Source: an uncultured Bacteroidota bacterium (GTDB lineage Bacteria > Bacteroidota > Rhodothermia > Rhodothermales > Salinibacteraceae). From it: DNA of 64,000 nucleotides. The notes under the pieces are model-generated. The model saw nothing but the letters and a program-made list of their open reading frames with translations. It made no database searches and was not told the origin of the DNA. The DNA lies in the NCBI GenBank assembly GCA_913055845.1, contig CAJXKO010000001.1, forward strand, positions 1-64,000, in the 5' to 3' direction. Positions within the stretch are counted from its first letter, which is position 1. Each line of letters starts with the position of its first letter. Positions 8,861 through 18,975 of this stretch are shown here, in pieces. The position numbers and the translations under genes are program-made.

Positions 8861-10213
8861 ATGCAAGTGCTCTCAACGCAACGCTTTTCTTTGTTCACGG
8901 TGCTGCTGGCGATGACGGCCCTCCTGGCGATGGCGACCGTGCCCACCGCCCAGGCTCAGTCCAACGGCGAGGGAACGATCTACTCCCGGTTCGGACTGGG
9001 AAGTCTTGACGGCTTCTCCTCGTCGCAAAGCCAAGCGATGGGAGGCGGTGGCTACGCACTCCGCTCGCTCAATTACAACCCCAACGCCAACCCGGCCCTG
9101 TGGAGCGATCAGGTGTACACCCGCCTGTCGGGCGGTGCCGGATTCCAATCCATTAGCGCGGAAGACGGACGGGGAAACTCGGGACAATTAACCTCCGGCA
9201 ACGTACAGGCTCTCCAGTTCAACTTCCCCCTCTACGAACGTACGCTGGGGGTAGGCCTCTCCTTTCAGCCATACTCGCGCACCAACTACAGTGCCGTCCG
9301 CACAGGCCGAGCACCTGTAGGCCCCCAGAAAGAGACCGAAGCCGAATACGAGGTGAACTTCTCTGGCTCGGGCGGCCTCCAGCGGCTCCGAGGCGGGCTG
9401 GGCTACCGCATCAGCGATGCACTGAGCGTGGGGGCCACGGCGGACCTTCTCTTCGGCATTATTGAAAGCCGGCGGCGAACCCAGTGGCCCGACACACAGG
9501 CCTTGCGCGACGTCATTGTCTCCGACGGCGTTCAACTCTCCGGCCTTACCAGCACTTTAGGGGCCCATCTTGCCCTGGCCGATGTCCTTGCGTCGGACGA
9601 TGCCCTCTCCGTGGGCGCCTCCGTCACACTGCCCGCCCCCCTCTCCGGCGAGCGCTACCGCACGCTCGACGAAGACCTAGCCCGCGACACGCTTTCCGTA
9701 CAGCGCGGGGACGTTACCCTGCCCTGGGCGGGCCGCCTAGGCGTTTCTTACCAACCCAATGCGCGGTGGTCGTTCACGCTCGATGGCCTCTTCGAGCCGT
9801 GGAGCACGTTCTCCACCAGCTTCTCGTCAAGCGGCGGCCAGACGTCTCCCGCCCGATTTCCCGTGGGGGGGACCCGCACGCTGACGGATCGCTGGCGCCT
9901 ATCAACCGGGGCCGAGGTGGTACCGGCTGGGGAAGACAACTTGGCCGGTTATTTCGCCCAAGTGGCCTACCGGTTCGGGGGATACGTAGAGCAGATGTAC
10001 GTACGCCCCGACGGGCAGACGAATCTTTATGAGTTTGCCGCCACTGCCGGCGTAAGCCTTCCTACGTCGCTCGCTGGCACGCGTATTGACCTGAACACAA
10101 CTGTGGGAACGCGAGGGACGACCTCGAACACCCTCGTCCGCGACACCTTTGTCGGTGTCTCCCTCCACATTAACTTCGGAGAACGGTGGTTTCAGCGCCG
10201 CAAGCTCCGGTAA
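8861..10213 (+). CDS. Outer-membrane beta-barrel protein
   Basis: About 450 residues with a signal peptide ending 'TAQAQ' and an N-terminus 'GTIYSRFGLGSL' followed by 'AMGGGGYALRSLNYNPNANPA', typical of FadL/PorV-like barrels of Bacteroidota. Alternating hydrophobic strands run to a C-terminal 'GVSLHINFGERWF' closing strand. I prefer the ATG at 8861 because it gives a normal signal-peptide n-region; in-frame ATGs at 8813 and 8846 are alternatives, and the first lies four bases after the upstream stop. Likely co-transcribed with the lipoprotein gene. Transport substrate unknown. Confidence 0.75.
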   Translation: MQVLSTQRFSLFTVLLAMTALLAMATVPTAQAQSNGEGTIYSRFGLGSLDGFSSSQSQAMGGGGYALRSLNYNPNANPALWSDQVYTRLSGGAGFQSISAEDGRGNSGQLTSGNVQALQFNFPLYERTLGVGLSFQPYSRTNYSAVRTGRAPVGPQKETEAEYEVNFSGSGGLQRLRGGLGYRISDALSVGATADLLFGIIESRRRTQWPDTQALRDVIVSDGVQLSGLTSTLGAHLALADVLASDDALSVGASVTLPAPLSGERYRTLDEDLARDTLSVQRGDVTLPWAGRLGVSYQPNARWSFTLDGLFEPWSTFSTSFSSSGGQTSPARFPVGGTRTLTDRWRLSTGAEVVPAGEDNLAGYFAQVAYRFGGYVEQMYVRPDGQTNLYEFAATAGVSLPTSLAGTRIDLNTTVGTRGTTSNTLVRDTFVGVSLHINFGERWFQRRKLR

Positions 10214-10348
10214 TCCGAGCTTGCACACCGGAGCCTCCGGCCCGCCAAGTGGGCTGGTCCAGCTATCCTGGCGCCTGAAACCCGACGCCAAACGTCTAGT
10301 CTAAAGCCCTAGCCTGTTCAAAATACCGGACAGATTTGTCTGCCTGAT

Positions 10349-11707
10349 ATGCCCTTAGCCTCCCTCCCCTTTCGGTCCTGGTCTTTCGTCGGGGGCCTGT
10401 GCCTGAGCTTCGTACTGCTTGCCCTCTCTGTCCGTCCGGCTACCGCCCAAGATAGTGAGCCGAGCAAGCAGGAGAAGCTGATGCACTACAGCCTTTACTA
10501 CGAGAACTATAAGAACGACAACTTCAAGAGCGCCCGGAGCGATCTGCTCTGGATTCTTGAGAACGCGCCGGGCACACCCGACGGAGACGACGACAACTAC
10601 CGGCGAGTTGTAAACCTGTACGTGGGCCTCGCCGAACAAGCTAGCGACGAGAACGCCCGAACGGCGTACCTCGACACTGCGGCGACGCACCTCGCCTCGG
10701 CCCCAGAGAAGCTGGAACAGCAGGGACTCGAATATGAGCCTTATAAGTGGGAGCGTCGCAAAGGTCGCTTTTTGGAGCAGCACCAGGGCTCGGTGTCCGC
10801 GTCCGACTTTGAGGGGCTGGAGTCGCCAGTGGCGCACTACCGGAAGGCCTTCGAGCTGGCCCCGAAAGAGCTGGACCCCTACTACATTCAGCAAATCATC
10901 AACGGGCACCTTGAGGGCAACGAACTTCAGGAGGCGCTCAACTTCGCCAATACGCTCGAGTCGAAGCGCGGCGACGATGAGGAGGTCGCAAGTATGATCA
11001 GTTCGGTCCGCGAGCGGGTGTTTAGCAAGAATCCGCAGGCCCAGACGGCCTACCTGGAGAAGCAGGTGGAGCAGTATCCGGACAGCACGCAGCTGTTGAC
11101 GGAGCTGTTCAACGCGTACAATCAGCAGGGAAACGTGTCGAAGGCTTCAAAGCTGGGCAAGCGGTTAATGACGAAAGATCCTTCGGCGGGGACGGTCCGT
11201 GAAATTGCACAGATGCGCCTCGAAAACGGGCGCCCGAAGGCAGCACTGGCGGCGTATGACCGGGCGGTAAAAGAAGGAGCCTCGCTCAAAGCCGAGGATC
11301 ACTTCAACCGCGGCACCGCCTACCAGAAGATGGGACAATTGTCTCAGGCCCGGGAGGCTTACCGGACGGCCATAAATATGAAAGAGGATTACGGGCGCGC
11401 TTACATTGCCATTGGAGACCTGTACGCCCGCGCCGTGAACAACTGCAGCGGTGGCGAGATGCGCCGGAAGGACAAGGCCGTGTACTGGACCGCGGTAGAC
11501 AAGTACCGACAGGCGAAAGAGGTTGACCCTTCCATTGCCTCGGTAGCTGATAGTAAGATTCGGACATACCGGAAGGTCTTTCCCACAAAGGAAGATATTT
11601 TCTACCGCGACGACTGGGAGCGGGGCGGTACATTCACCGTCGACTACGGTTGCTACTCATGGATCGGCGAGACGACCTCCGTACGGTCGGCCCCCTCATC
11701 CAACTAA
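10349..11707 (+). CDS. Exported TPR-repeat protein
   Basis: 452 residues. A cleavable signal peptide (about residues 1-34, ending 'RPATAQ') is followed by several TPR units, clearest at 'PKAALAAYDRAVKEG' and 'GQLSQAREAYRTAINM' around residues 295-345. Predicted periplasmic. The terminal part is Tyr/Arg/Asp-rich and ends with 'TVDYGCYSWIGETTSV'. It is preceded by an outer-membrane barrel gene on the same strand and followed by a strong terminator at 11731. TPR proteins of this kind often act as periplasmic assembly scaffolds, but the partner here is unknown. Confidence 0.8.
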   Translation: MPLASLPFRSWSFVGGLCLSFVLLALSVRPATAQDSEPSKQEKLMHYSLYYENYKNDNFKSARSDLLWILENAPGTPDGDDDNYRRVVNLYVGLAEQASDENARTAYLDTAATHLASAPEKLEQQGLEYEPYKWERRKGRFLEQHQGSVSASDFEGLESPVAHYRKAFELAPKELDPYYIQQIINGHLEGNELQEALNFANTLESKRGDDEEVASMISSVRERVFSKNPQAQTAYLEKQVEQYPDSTQLLTELFNAYNQQGNVSKASKLGKRLMTKDPSAGTVREIAQMRLENGRPKAALAAYDRAVKEGASLKAEDHFNRGTAYQKMGQLSQAREAYRTAINMKEDYGRAYIAIGDLYARAVNNCSGGEMRRKDKAVYWTAVDKYRQAKEVDPSIASVADSKIRTYRKVFPTKEDIFYRDDWERGGTFTVDYGCYSWIGETTSVRSAPSSN

Positions 11708-11730
11708 GTGTTTCGCCTTCGCTCCTCTTC

Positions 11731-11763
11731 AGGCCGGCGGGCCCTTTAGGCTCGCCGGCCTTT
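11731..11763 (+). terminator. Intrinsic terminator after TPR gene
   Basis: Perfect 9-bp arms aggccggcg (11731-11739) and cgccggcct (11753-11761) with a 13-base loop, followed by ttt. It starts 23 bases after the stop codon of the TPR gene. Confidence 0.75.
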
Positions 11764-11892
11764 CGTGTATTCGGGCACAATCGGGAAATTTCTCGTCTCC
11801 TCTTGTCCCCCAGGACGCTACAGGCTGAGCCAGATCTTCGATGTTTTCCACCACGGCGCTCTTGTGATTCTGGGCGTCGACCACGTAGTTGA

Positions 11893-13254
<1,362 letters not shown>

Positions 13255-13262
13255 CGTCCACC

Positions 13263-13562
13263 ATGGCTTCTTCCGACTCTGCCTTTTCCAATCCTCGTGT
13301 CCGGTGGGGATTCGGCCTGTTTCTGGCCGGGGTGTTGGTGTGGGTCGCGTTTTTCGACAGCCATAGCCTCTGGCAACGGTACCAGTGGCACCAGGAACTG
13401 GAGGCCACTCAGCAGGAGAACGCCGAGCTTCGCACCGAGATTGAACGCCTCCGCACGAAGCTCGACCAGCCTCTGTCCGACAGTCTCGTGGAGCGGATCG
13501 CCCGCGAGGAGTACGGGATGAAGCGTCCCGACGAAACGATTTACCGAATTGAGTCACAGTAG
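13263..13562 (+). CDS. Septum formation initiator (FtsB/DivIC-like)
   Basis: 99 residues with the classic layout: short cytoplasmic N-terminus, one transmembrane helix at about residues 13-31, and a coiled coil about 40-70 ('LEATQQENAELRTEIERLR') followed by 'RIAREEYGMKRPDETIY', the conserved tail of FtsB/DivIC proteins. It would sit in the inner membrane as part of the FtsL-FtsB-FtsQ division subcomplex. It begins 8 bases after eno, an adjacency also common in other bacteria (eno-ftsB). Its end is near the ROK kinase start. Confidence 0.88.
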   Translation: MASSDSAFSNPRVRWGFGLFLAGVLVWVAFFDSHSLWQRYQWHQELEATQQENAELRTEIERLRTKLDQPLSDSLVERIAREEYGMKRPDETIYRIESQ

Positions 13563-13656
13563 TGGATGGAAACGCCCGGCCCCCCAGCAAGAATTCACCT
13601 TCTGGGGTGTCATGTCTCTCATTCCTCCACTCAACTTCCACAACCTTCTTTTCCTC

Positions 13657-14640
13657 ATGGCGTCTTATGCCGTCGGTGTTGACCTCGGAGGCACGAACCT
13701 GAAGGCGGCCCTGGTGGACCGTGACACCGGCATCATCGAACGGGCCGAGTGTCCCACCGAGGCCGACCAAGGACCTAAACACGTAGCGGATCAGATCGCC
13801 GCAATTGTGGTGGAGATGATGGACGCCGCCCCCTCTTCTCCCGTCCAAGGAATCGGCATTGGCGCCCCCGGGGCCGTGAACTGGGAGCGTACCACTGTCT
13901 CGAAACCCCCGAATTTTGAGGACTGGACGTCCGTAAACCTCCGATCGGCCCTGCAAACCCGCCTGGACACCTCCCTCCCAGTGATCGTGGAAAACGACGC
14001 GAACGTCGCCGCGCTCGGGTCTGCCTTCTACGGCGCCGGGCAGGACCCCGACTCGTTCATCATGGTCACCCTCGGCACGGGCGTGGGCGGGGGAATCATT
14101 TACCAGAACAAAATTTTTCGCGGGAGCACCGGTGGTGCGGCCGAGATCGGGCATATGACCATCGACTACGAAGGTCCCTTCGCGAAGTCAGGCGTAAGTG
14201 GAGCGATCGAGGGCTACCTGGGGCAGGAGTTTTTGACGGATCACGCTCGGGACCGTCTCATCAACTACCCCGACAGTGCCGTTCGCGACCTCGTGGATGG
14301 GAACCTCGACGAACTCTCGCCCCGCGTGCTGTACGAGGCCGCGACGCAGGGGGACGACCTTGCCCAGGATATTCTGGCATGGGCCGGCCACAAACTGGGG
14401 TGTGTGCTCGGATCTGCCATCAATTTGCTCGATATCCGAACCATTGTGGTGGGGGGCGGCGTTTCTGCAGCCGGAGATTACATCCTCGCCCCCGCCCGCG
14501 ACGTCCTCCCCCGCTTTGTTGTGCCCGGCCTCCGCGATGACCTGCAAATTCACCAGGAGGAGTTGGGCAATGAGGTAAGCCTCCTGGGCGCTGCCCGCCT
14601 TGCGTTCGAGGGGGAGCAGGCTCAGGTTGGCTCCCTCTAG
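13657..14640 (+). CDS. ROK-family sugar kinase (glucokinase-like)
   Basis: 327 residues from the ATG at 13657. The N-terminal phosphate loop 'GVDLGGTNLKAAL', the catalytic-Asp segment 'VENDANVAALGSAFYGAG', and 'TLGTGVGGGIIYQNKIF' define a ROK glucokinase. The sugar-contacting His is kept in 'AAEIGHMTI', but the ROK zinc motif (CxCGxxGCxE) that should follow reads 'FAKSGVSGAIEGY': the Glu is kept, all cysteines are gone. The enzyme probably phosphorylates glucose or a related hexose with ATP in the cytoplasm, feeding glycolysis beside eno. Substrate cannot be decided from sequence. Confidence 0.88.
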   Translation: MASYAVGVDLGGTNLKAALVDRDTGIIERAECPTEADQGPKHVADQIAAIVVEMMDAAPSSPVQGIGIGAPGAVNWERTTVSKPPNFEDWTSVNLRSALQTRLDTSLPVIVENDANVAALGSAFYGAGQDPDSFIMVTLGTGVGGGIIYQNKIFRGSTGGAAEIGHMTIDYEGPFAKSGVSGAIEGYLGQEFLTDHARDRLINYPDSAVRDLVDGNLDELSPRVLYEAATQGDDLAQDILAWAGHKLGCVLGSAINLLDIRTIVVGGGVSAAGDYILAPARDVLPRFVVPGLRDDLQIHQEELGNEVSLLGAARLAFEGEQAQVGSL

Positions 14641-14717
14641 AGAGGGTTCAGAGGGCCCACGCCCCGAACCCAGGGTCTGGAGCACATCCGGAGAGGCCTC
14701 GTCGCCCGCCCCACCGT

Positions 14718-17591
14718 GTGGTCACTGTGCTTCGCTTTCCCCGTCCGTACCGGCTGCTGATTGGTCTTGGAATCGGGCTGGTGCTCGCTCTTCTGGCCCG
14801 TCCCAGCGTCGCCCAGCAGCGTCCTGCCGGCGCCCCCGACACACTCGCCTCGTCGTCGGCGTCGCAGCGCCCCGGCGGGACACCGGACGCGTCGGGAGGA
14901 GTCGAATTCTCCGCGGCCGATTCGCTGGTGATCCTCACCCGCCGGGACTCGGCCGACCAGGGAACCCTGCACGGACAGGCCGAGATGTCCTACAAGGGCG
15001 CGAACTTGAAGGCTGGGACGATCGAAATGAACTTCGCGACGAGCGTGCTCCGGGCCTCCGGCCCACCCTCCGACACCGCAGCTCAGGGACGTCCTACGTT
15101 TGAGCGGCAGGACCAGTCATTTACCGGGAGCCTCCTGTCGTACAGCCTGCGCACCGAGCGGGGACGCGTCGTGACCGCGCGGACCCAACAGCAGCAGGGC
15201 TTCGTGGAGGGCCAGGCCGTGAAGGTATACGAAGACAGCACCCTCTTCGTGGAGGGCGGCTCCTACACCACCTGCGACTGCCCCCCCGGTGAGACGCCCT
15301 CCTACTCTCTGCAGTCCGACGAGATGAAGGTGGAGGGCAAGTGGGTATACACGGGCCCCATTCAGCTTTTTCTCTTCAACGTCCCCACCCCGCTGTGGCT
15401 TCCGTTCGGGTTTTTGCCCAACGTGCAAGGGCGGCGGAGCGGACCGCTAGCCCCCACCTACGGACAGGATCAACGGAAGGGCCTGTTCCTCCGAGACTGG
15501 GGCTGGTACTTCGCGCTCAATGCCTACACCGACCTCCAGCTCCGCGCCAGCGTGTGGTCGAAGGGGAGCTTCGAGATCAACCCGATTTTTCGCTACGAGA
15601 ATCGATACAACTACGGCGGTCGGGTCGACCTAAGGTACCGGCGCACCCGAATTGGCGAGGAGGAGGATCCGGATTTCTCAAATCAGCACGAGGGGCAGCT
15701 GCGGTGGTCCCACGACCAGACCCTCTCCCCCACTGCCTCCATCCGGGGCCGGGTAAACCTCGCAACCTCCACGGACTTTGCCCGGCGCAGCAGCAACAAC
15801 TACGACGACGCCGTGAGCCAGGAAATTTCGTCGAACCTGCAGTACAGCAAAAACTGGCCGGGCGGCGGAAAGAGCTTCAACATCAGCCTCAATCAGCGAC
15901 AGCAACTCCAGAGTGGAAATGTGTCGCTCACATTCCCCAGCCTAAGCTTCTCACAGCGCTCCTTCAAACCGTTCGACGTGCAACAGGCCGTGGGGGAAGA
16001 CCGGTGGTACGAAAAGATCACGACCTCCTACAATCTGTCGGTCGACAACGATTACTCCTTCCGTCCACGCGACCCTGAGGACCTCCGGGCTCGGGGCGAT
16101 AGCATGCTAGCCGAAACCATTGAGCGGGCCGATATCGCCTGGTACGAGGCCCTTGTGGATCGGGACAAATACCAGCTTGCTACGGGCGACGACGAGCCGT
16201 TCGACTTCCAGGCCACCCACCAGATCCCGATTAGCGCCTCGTTCCGGATCAACCGCTACAACCTTAGCTTCAGTCCCAACATCAACTACAACTCGGACTG
16301 GCGGATTAGTACCACCCGCCGGACCGTAGACCTTGCCCCCAGCGACGTGGACCGGGACACGCTCAACCTGAACGCGAACACGGTCGAGCGGACCGTGCGG
16401 GGCTTCTACGCGCGGCGGTCGTTCTCGACGGGCCTGTCGGCCAACACGGAATTGTTTGGCCTCTTCCCTCTCCGTGCCGGGCCGCTCCAGGGCCTGCGGC
16501 ACCGGATGGTCCCGTCGCTCTCGTTCAACTACCAGCCCAACTTCAACGCCCCGTTTTGGGGCCGCACGCGCACGCTCCGCTTCCAGGACGGAACGCCGGT
16601 TCGCGACACGACTACGGGCGAGCCCATTCGCTACGACATTCTCGGGGGAAATCGGGTGCGGGGAAGCACCGAACAGCGCACCCTCGGCTTCAGCCTCGAC
16701 AACGAGTTGGAAACGAAGTACGTGTCCGTCGACACGACGGGGGAGCGGCAGGAGGAAAAAATCAAACTACTCGATTTCGACCTCAACACGTCCTACAACT
16801 TCACGGCCGACTCGCTGAAACTGAGCGATATTCAACTCCGAGCGCGCACGACGGTCCGCGATTTCAGCATTCGCTCGAGCATGACGTTTTCTCCCTATGC
16901 GCTCCGTCCGACGGGGTCGGGCAACAACCGCCGCTTTCGGGTTGTGGACCGGTACATGGCCGCCGAGAGCCCCCTCACGCCGGTGCGCCTCACGCGCTTT
17001 CGCCTCAATGTGGGCGGTTCGTTCGAGGGTGGGGGCGGGAGTCAGGGCGTGGGCATCCAGCAACGCCCCCGCTCGGGAACGCCGGGCCAGACGCAACGTC
17101 CCCCAGGGATCTCCCAATCGCGGTCGTCTACCGAACGTGCAGACCGCTCGTCGTCGCAAGGGTACCTGGGCACGACCCTTCCGTGGTCGCTGAGCTTCGA
17201 CTTCAGCTACAGTTTTCGGAAGCCGCGCAAGCAGATTCAAAACCAAAACGCGACGGTAAACGCCCAGTTTGGGCTCGATGTGACTCCCAAGTGGTCCCTG
17301 GAAGGCCGCACGGGGTATGACCTCATCCAAAACGACATCGCCACCACGAGCATCAACGTTAGCCGCGACATTGGACGGTGCTCGTGTTGGGTGATGTCTT
17401 TCAGTTGGGTCCCCTTCGGCGCCCGCCAGTCGTACGGCTTCAACCTCCAGGTCAAGAGCGGGCAACTGTCGCAGCTACTTCGGCTCAACATCCCCAACAC
17501 GGGCGAGGGACCACTGGGTGGATTCGGCAACCGGTTGCGGCAGACGGCCGGCAGTGTGGCCGGCGGGGGCCAAGGTCGCAGCCCCTTCTAG
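14718..17591 (+). CDS. LptD-like outer-membrane LPS assembly protein
   Basis: 957 residues starting with GTG (no in-frame ATG lies near), with a signal peptide ending 'SVAQQ'. Residues about 55-200 form the OstA/LptA-like periplasmic domain ('LTRRDSADQGTLHGQAEMSYKG'), followed by 'PTPLWLPFGFLP', typical of the LptD family in Bacteroidota, and a large barrel of some 700 residues rich in Tyr/Asn/Arg strands. It would insert lipopolysaccharide into the outer leaflet. A Cys-x-Cys pair ('TTCDCPPGE') lies where LptD proteins often have disulfide cysteines. An LptF/LptG permease gene is nearby at 18976, supporting the pathway call. Confidence 0.85.
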   Translation: MVTVLRFPRPYRLLIGLGIGLVLALLARPSVAQQRPAGAPDTLASSSASQRPGGTPDASGGVEFSAADSLVILTRRDSADQGTLHGQAEMSYKGANLKAGTIEMNFATSVLRASGPPSDTAAQGRPTFERQDQSFTGSLLSYSLRTERGRVVTARTQQQQGFVEGQAVKVYEDSTLFVEGGSYTTCDCPPGETPSYSLQSDEMKVEGKWVYTGPIQLFLFNVPTPLWLPFGFLPNVQGRRSGPLAPTYGQDQRKGLFLRDWGWYFALNAYTDLQLRASVWSKGSFEINPIFRYENRYNYGGRVDLRYRRTRIGEEEDPDFSNQHEGQLRWSHDQTLSPTASIRGRVNLATSTDFARRSSNNYDDAVSQEISSNLQYSKNWPGGGKSFNISLNQRQQLQSGNVSLTFPSLSFSQRSFKPFDVQQAVGEDRWYEKITTSYNLSVDNDYSFRPRDPEDLRARGDSMLAETIERADIAWYEALVDRDKYQLATGDDEPFDFQATHQIPISASFRINRYNLSFSPNINYNSDWRISTTRRTVDLAPSDVDRDTLNLNANTVERTVRGFYARRSFSTGLSANTELFGLFPLRAGPLQGLRHRMVPSLSFNYQPNFNAPFWGRTRTLRFQDGTPVRDTTTGEPIRYDILGGNRVRGSTEQRTLGFSLDNELETKYVSVDTTGERQEEKIKLLDFDLNTSYNFTADSLKLSDIQLRARTTVRDFSIRSSMTFSPYALRPTGSGNNRRFRVVDRYMAAESPLTPVRLTRFRLNVGGSFEGGGGSQGVGIQQRPRSGTPGQTQRPPGISQSRSSTERADRSSSQGYLGTTLPWSLSFDFSYSFRKPRKQIQNQNATVNAQFGLDVTPKWSLEGRTGYDLIQNDIATTSINVSRDIGRCSCWVMSFSWVPFGARQSYGFNLQVKSGQLSQLLRLNIPNTGEGPLGGFGNRLRQTAGSVAGGGQGRSPF

Positions 17592-17647
17592 CTGAGATGC
17601 GACGCTGCTCTCCTCCCTCCAACCCCTCGCGTCCCGGGCCCGCGGTC

Positions 17648-18829
17648 TCACACCCCCTCATTCAGCGCCGCGGTTACCTCGTCGGCCGCCTCCTTCAGCA
17701 GCACCGCCGAGCGGAGCGAAATTCCGCTTTCATCAAGGAGTCGCTTCCCTTCCTCGGCGTTGGTCCCCTGCAGGCGCACGATGAGCGGGACCTCAATGTC
17801 GATGTTGCGGGCGGCCTCAATAACGCCCTGCGCCACGCGGTCGCAGCGCACGATGCCCCCGAAGATATTGACGAGGATGGTCTCCACGTTGGGGTCTTTG
17901 AGGATGATGCGGAAACCAGCCTCTACCGTCTCGGCACTCGCCGAGCCGCCCACGTCAAGGAAGTTGGCCGGCTCGCCGCCAGCCAGCTTGATGATGTCCA
18001 TTGTGGCCATGGCCAGGCCCGCGCCGTTCACCATGCACCCCACGTTGCCGTCGAGCTTGATGTAGCTGAGGCCATGCTCCCCCGCCTCCACCTCAACCGG
18101 ATCTTCCTCATGGAGATCGCGCATCTCTTCCAGGTCGGGATGGCGGAAGAGGGCGTTGTCGTCGAGATTCACCTTTGCGTCGACCGCCGCGAGGTCGCCC
18201 CCGGGCGTCTGCACGAGCGGGTTGATTTCAGCGAGCGTGCTGTCGGTCTCTTCATACGCCTCGTAAAGCCCCTGGATCAGCGACGTGGCCTGCTTGAACG
18301 CGTCGCCCTCCAGGCCCATCGCGAATGCGAGTTGGCGCATGTGGAACGGCTGGAGCCCAATCGACGGGTCGACCCACACCTTGTGGATCTTCTCCGGAGA
18401 CTCCTCGGCCACCGTCTCGATATCGACGCCCCCCTCGGTAGACACCATGATAGCATTCATGCTCTTCTCCCGGTCGAGCGTGACGCCCAGATAGTACTCC
18501 TCGGCAATGTCGACGCCCGTGGCGACCAGGATCTTGCGCACCTTCTGCCCCGCCTCACCGGTCTGGTGGGTGACCAGGTTCATCCCCAGGATGTCGTCGG
18601 CGTGCTCGCGGACCTCGTCGACACTGTGGGCCAGTTTTACGCCGCCGCCCTTTCCACGCCCCCCGGCATGGATTTGCGCCTTTACGATGAACAAGGAGGC
18701 ATCTTCCTCGTCTTTGAGGCGACGCGCCGCATCAACCGCCTCGTCGACCGTCTCGGCCACGATGCCACGCGGCACCGGCACGCCGTAGTCTCGGAACAGG
18801 CCTTTCGCTTGGTATTCGTGGAGCTTCAT
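17648..18829 (-). CDS. sucC: Succinyl-CoA synthetase, ADP-forming, beta subunit
   Basis: TCA-cycle enzyme subunit that binds nucleotide and succinate; partners with SucD. 393 residues from the ATG at 18829 ('MKLHEYQAKGLFRDYGVPV'), the conserved start; the longer frame upstream is not conserved. It shows the ATP-grasp elements 'KAQIHAGGRGKGGGVKL', 'EINPLVQTPGGDLAAVDAKV', and the C-terminal 'NIFGGIVRCDRVAQGVIEA'. No sucD adjoins it; its neighbours are convergent LptD-like and divergent LptF/G-like genes. Confidence 0.97.
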   Translation of the reverse strand: MKLHEYQAKGLFRDYGVPVPRGIVAETVDEAVDAARRLKDEEDASLFIVKAQIHAGGRGKGGGVKLAHSVDEVREHADDILGMNLVTHQTGEAGQKVRKILVATGVDIAEEYYLGVTLDREKSMNAIMVSTEGGVDIETVAEESPEKIHKVWVDPSIGLQPFHMRQLAFAMGLEGDAFKQATSLIQGLYEAYEETDSTLAEINPLVQTPGGDLAAVDAKVNLDDNALFRHPDLEEMRDLHEEDPVEVEAGEHGLSYIKLDGNVGCMVNGAGLAMATMDIIKLAGGEPANFLDVGGSASAETVEAGFRIILKDPNVETILVNIFGGIVRCDRVAQGVIEAARNIDIEVPLIVRLQGTNAEEGKRLLDESGISLRSAVLLKEAADEVTAALNEGV

Positions 18830-18975
18830 GGAGTGGGGCGGATTGGATGAACATCGAATTTGCTGGCAAATAAACGGCTGGAGACGAAAAGGTCTAGCGG
18901 CGGCGGCCATTTTTGTGGGGTGTTCGCAAGCCATCCGCTCGGCCCTCGCGTCCCTGTTATGCTCTCGGCTCCGTC

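Noticed and set aside
17378-18850. 490-residue forward frame opposite sucC
   Set aside because: Shadow of sucC; also runs through the end of the LptD-like gene in another frame.
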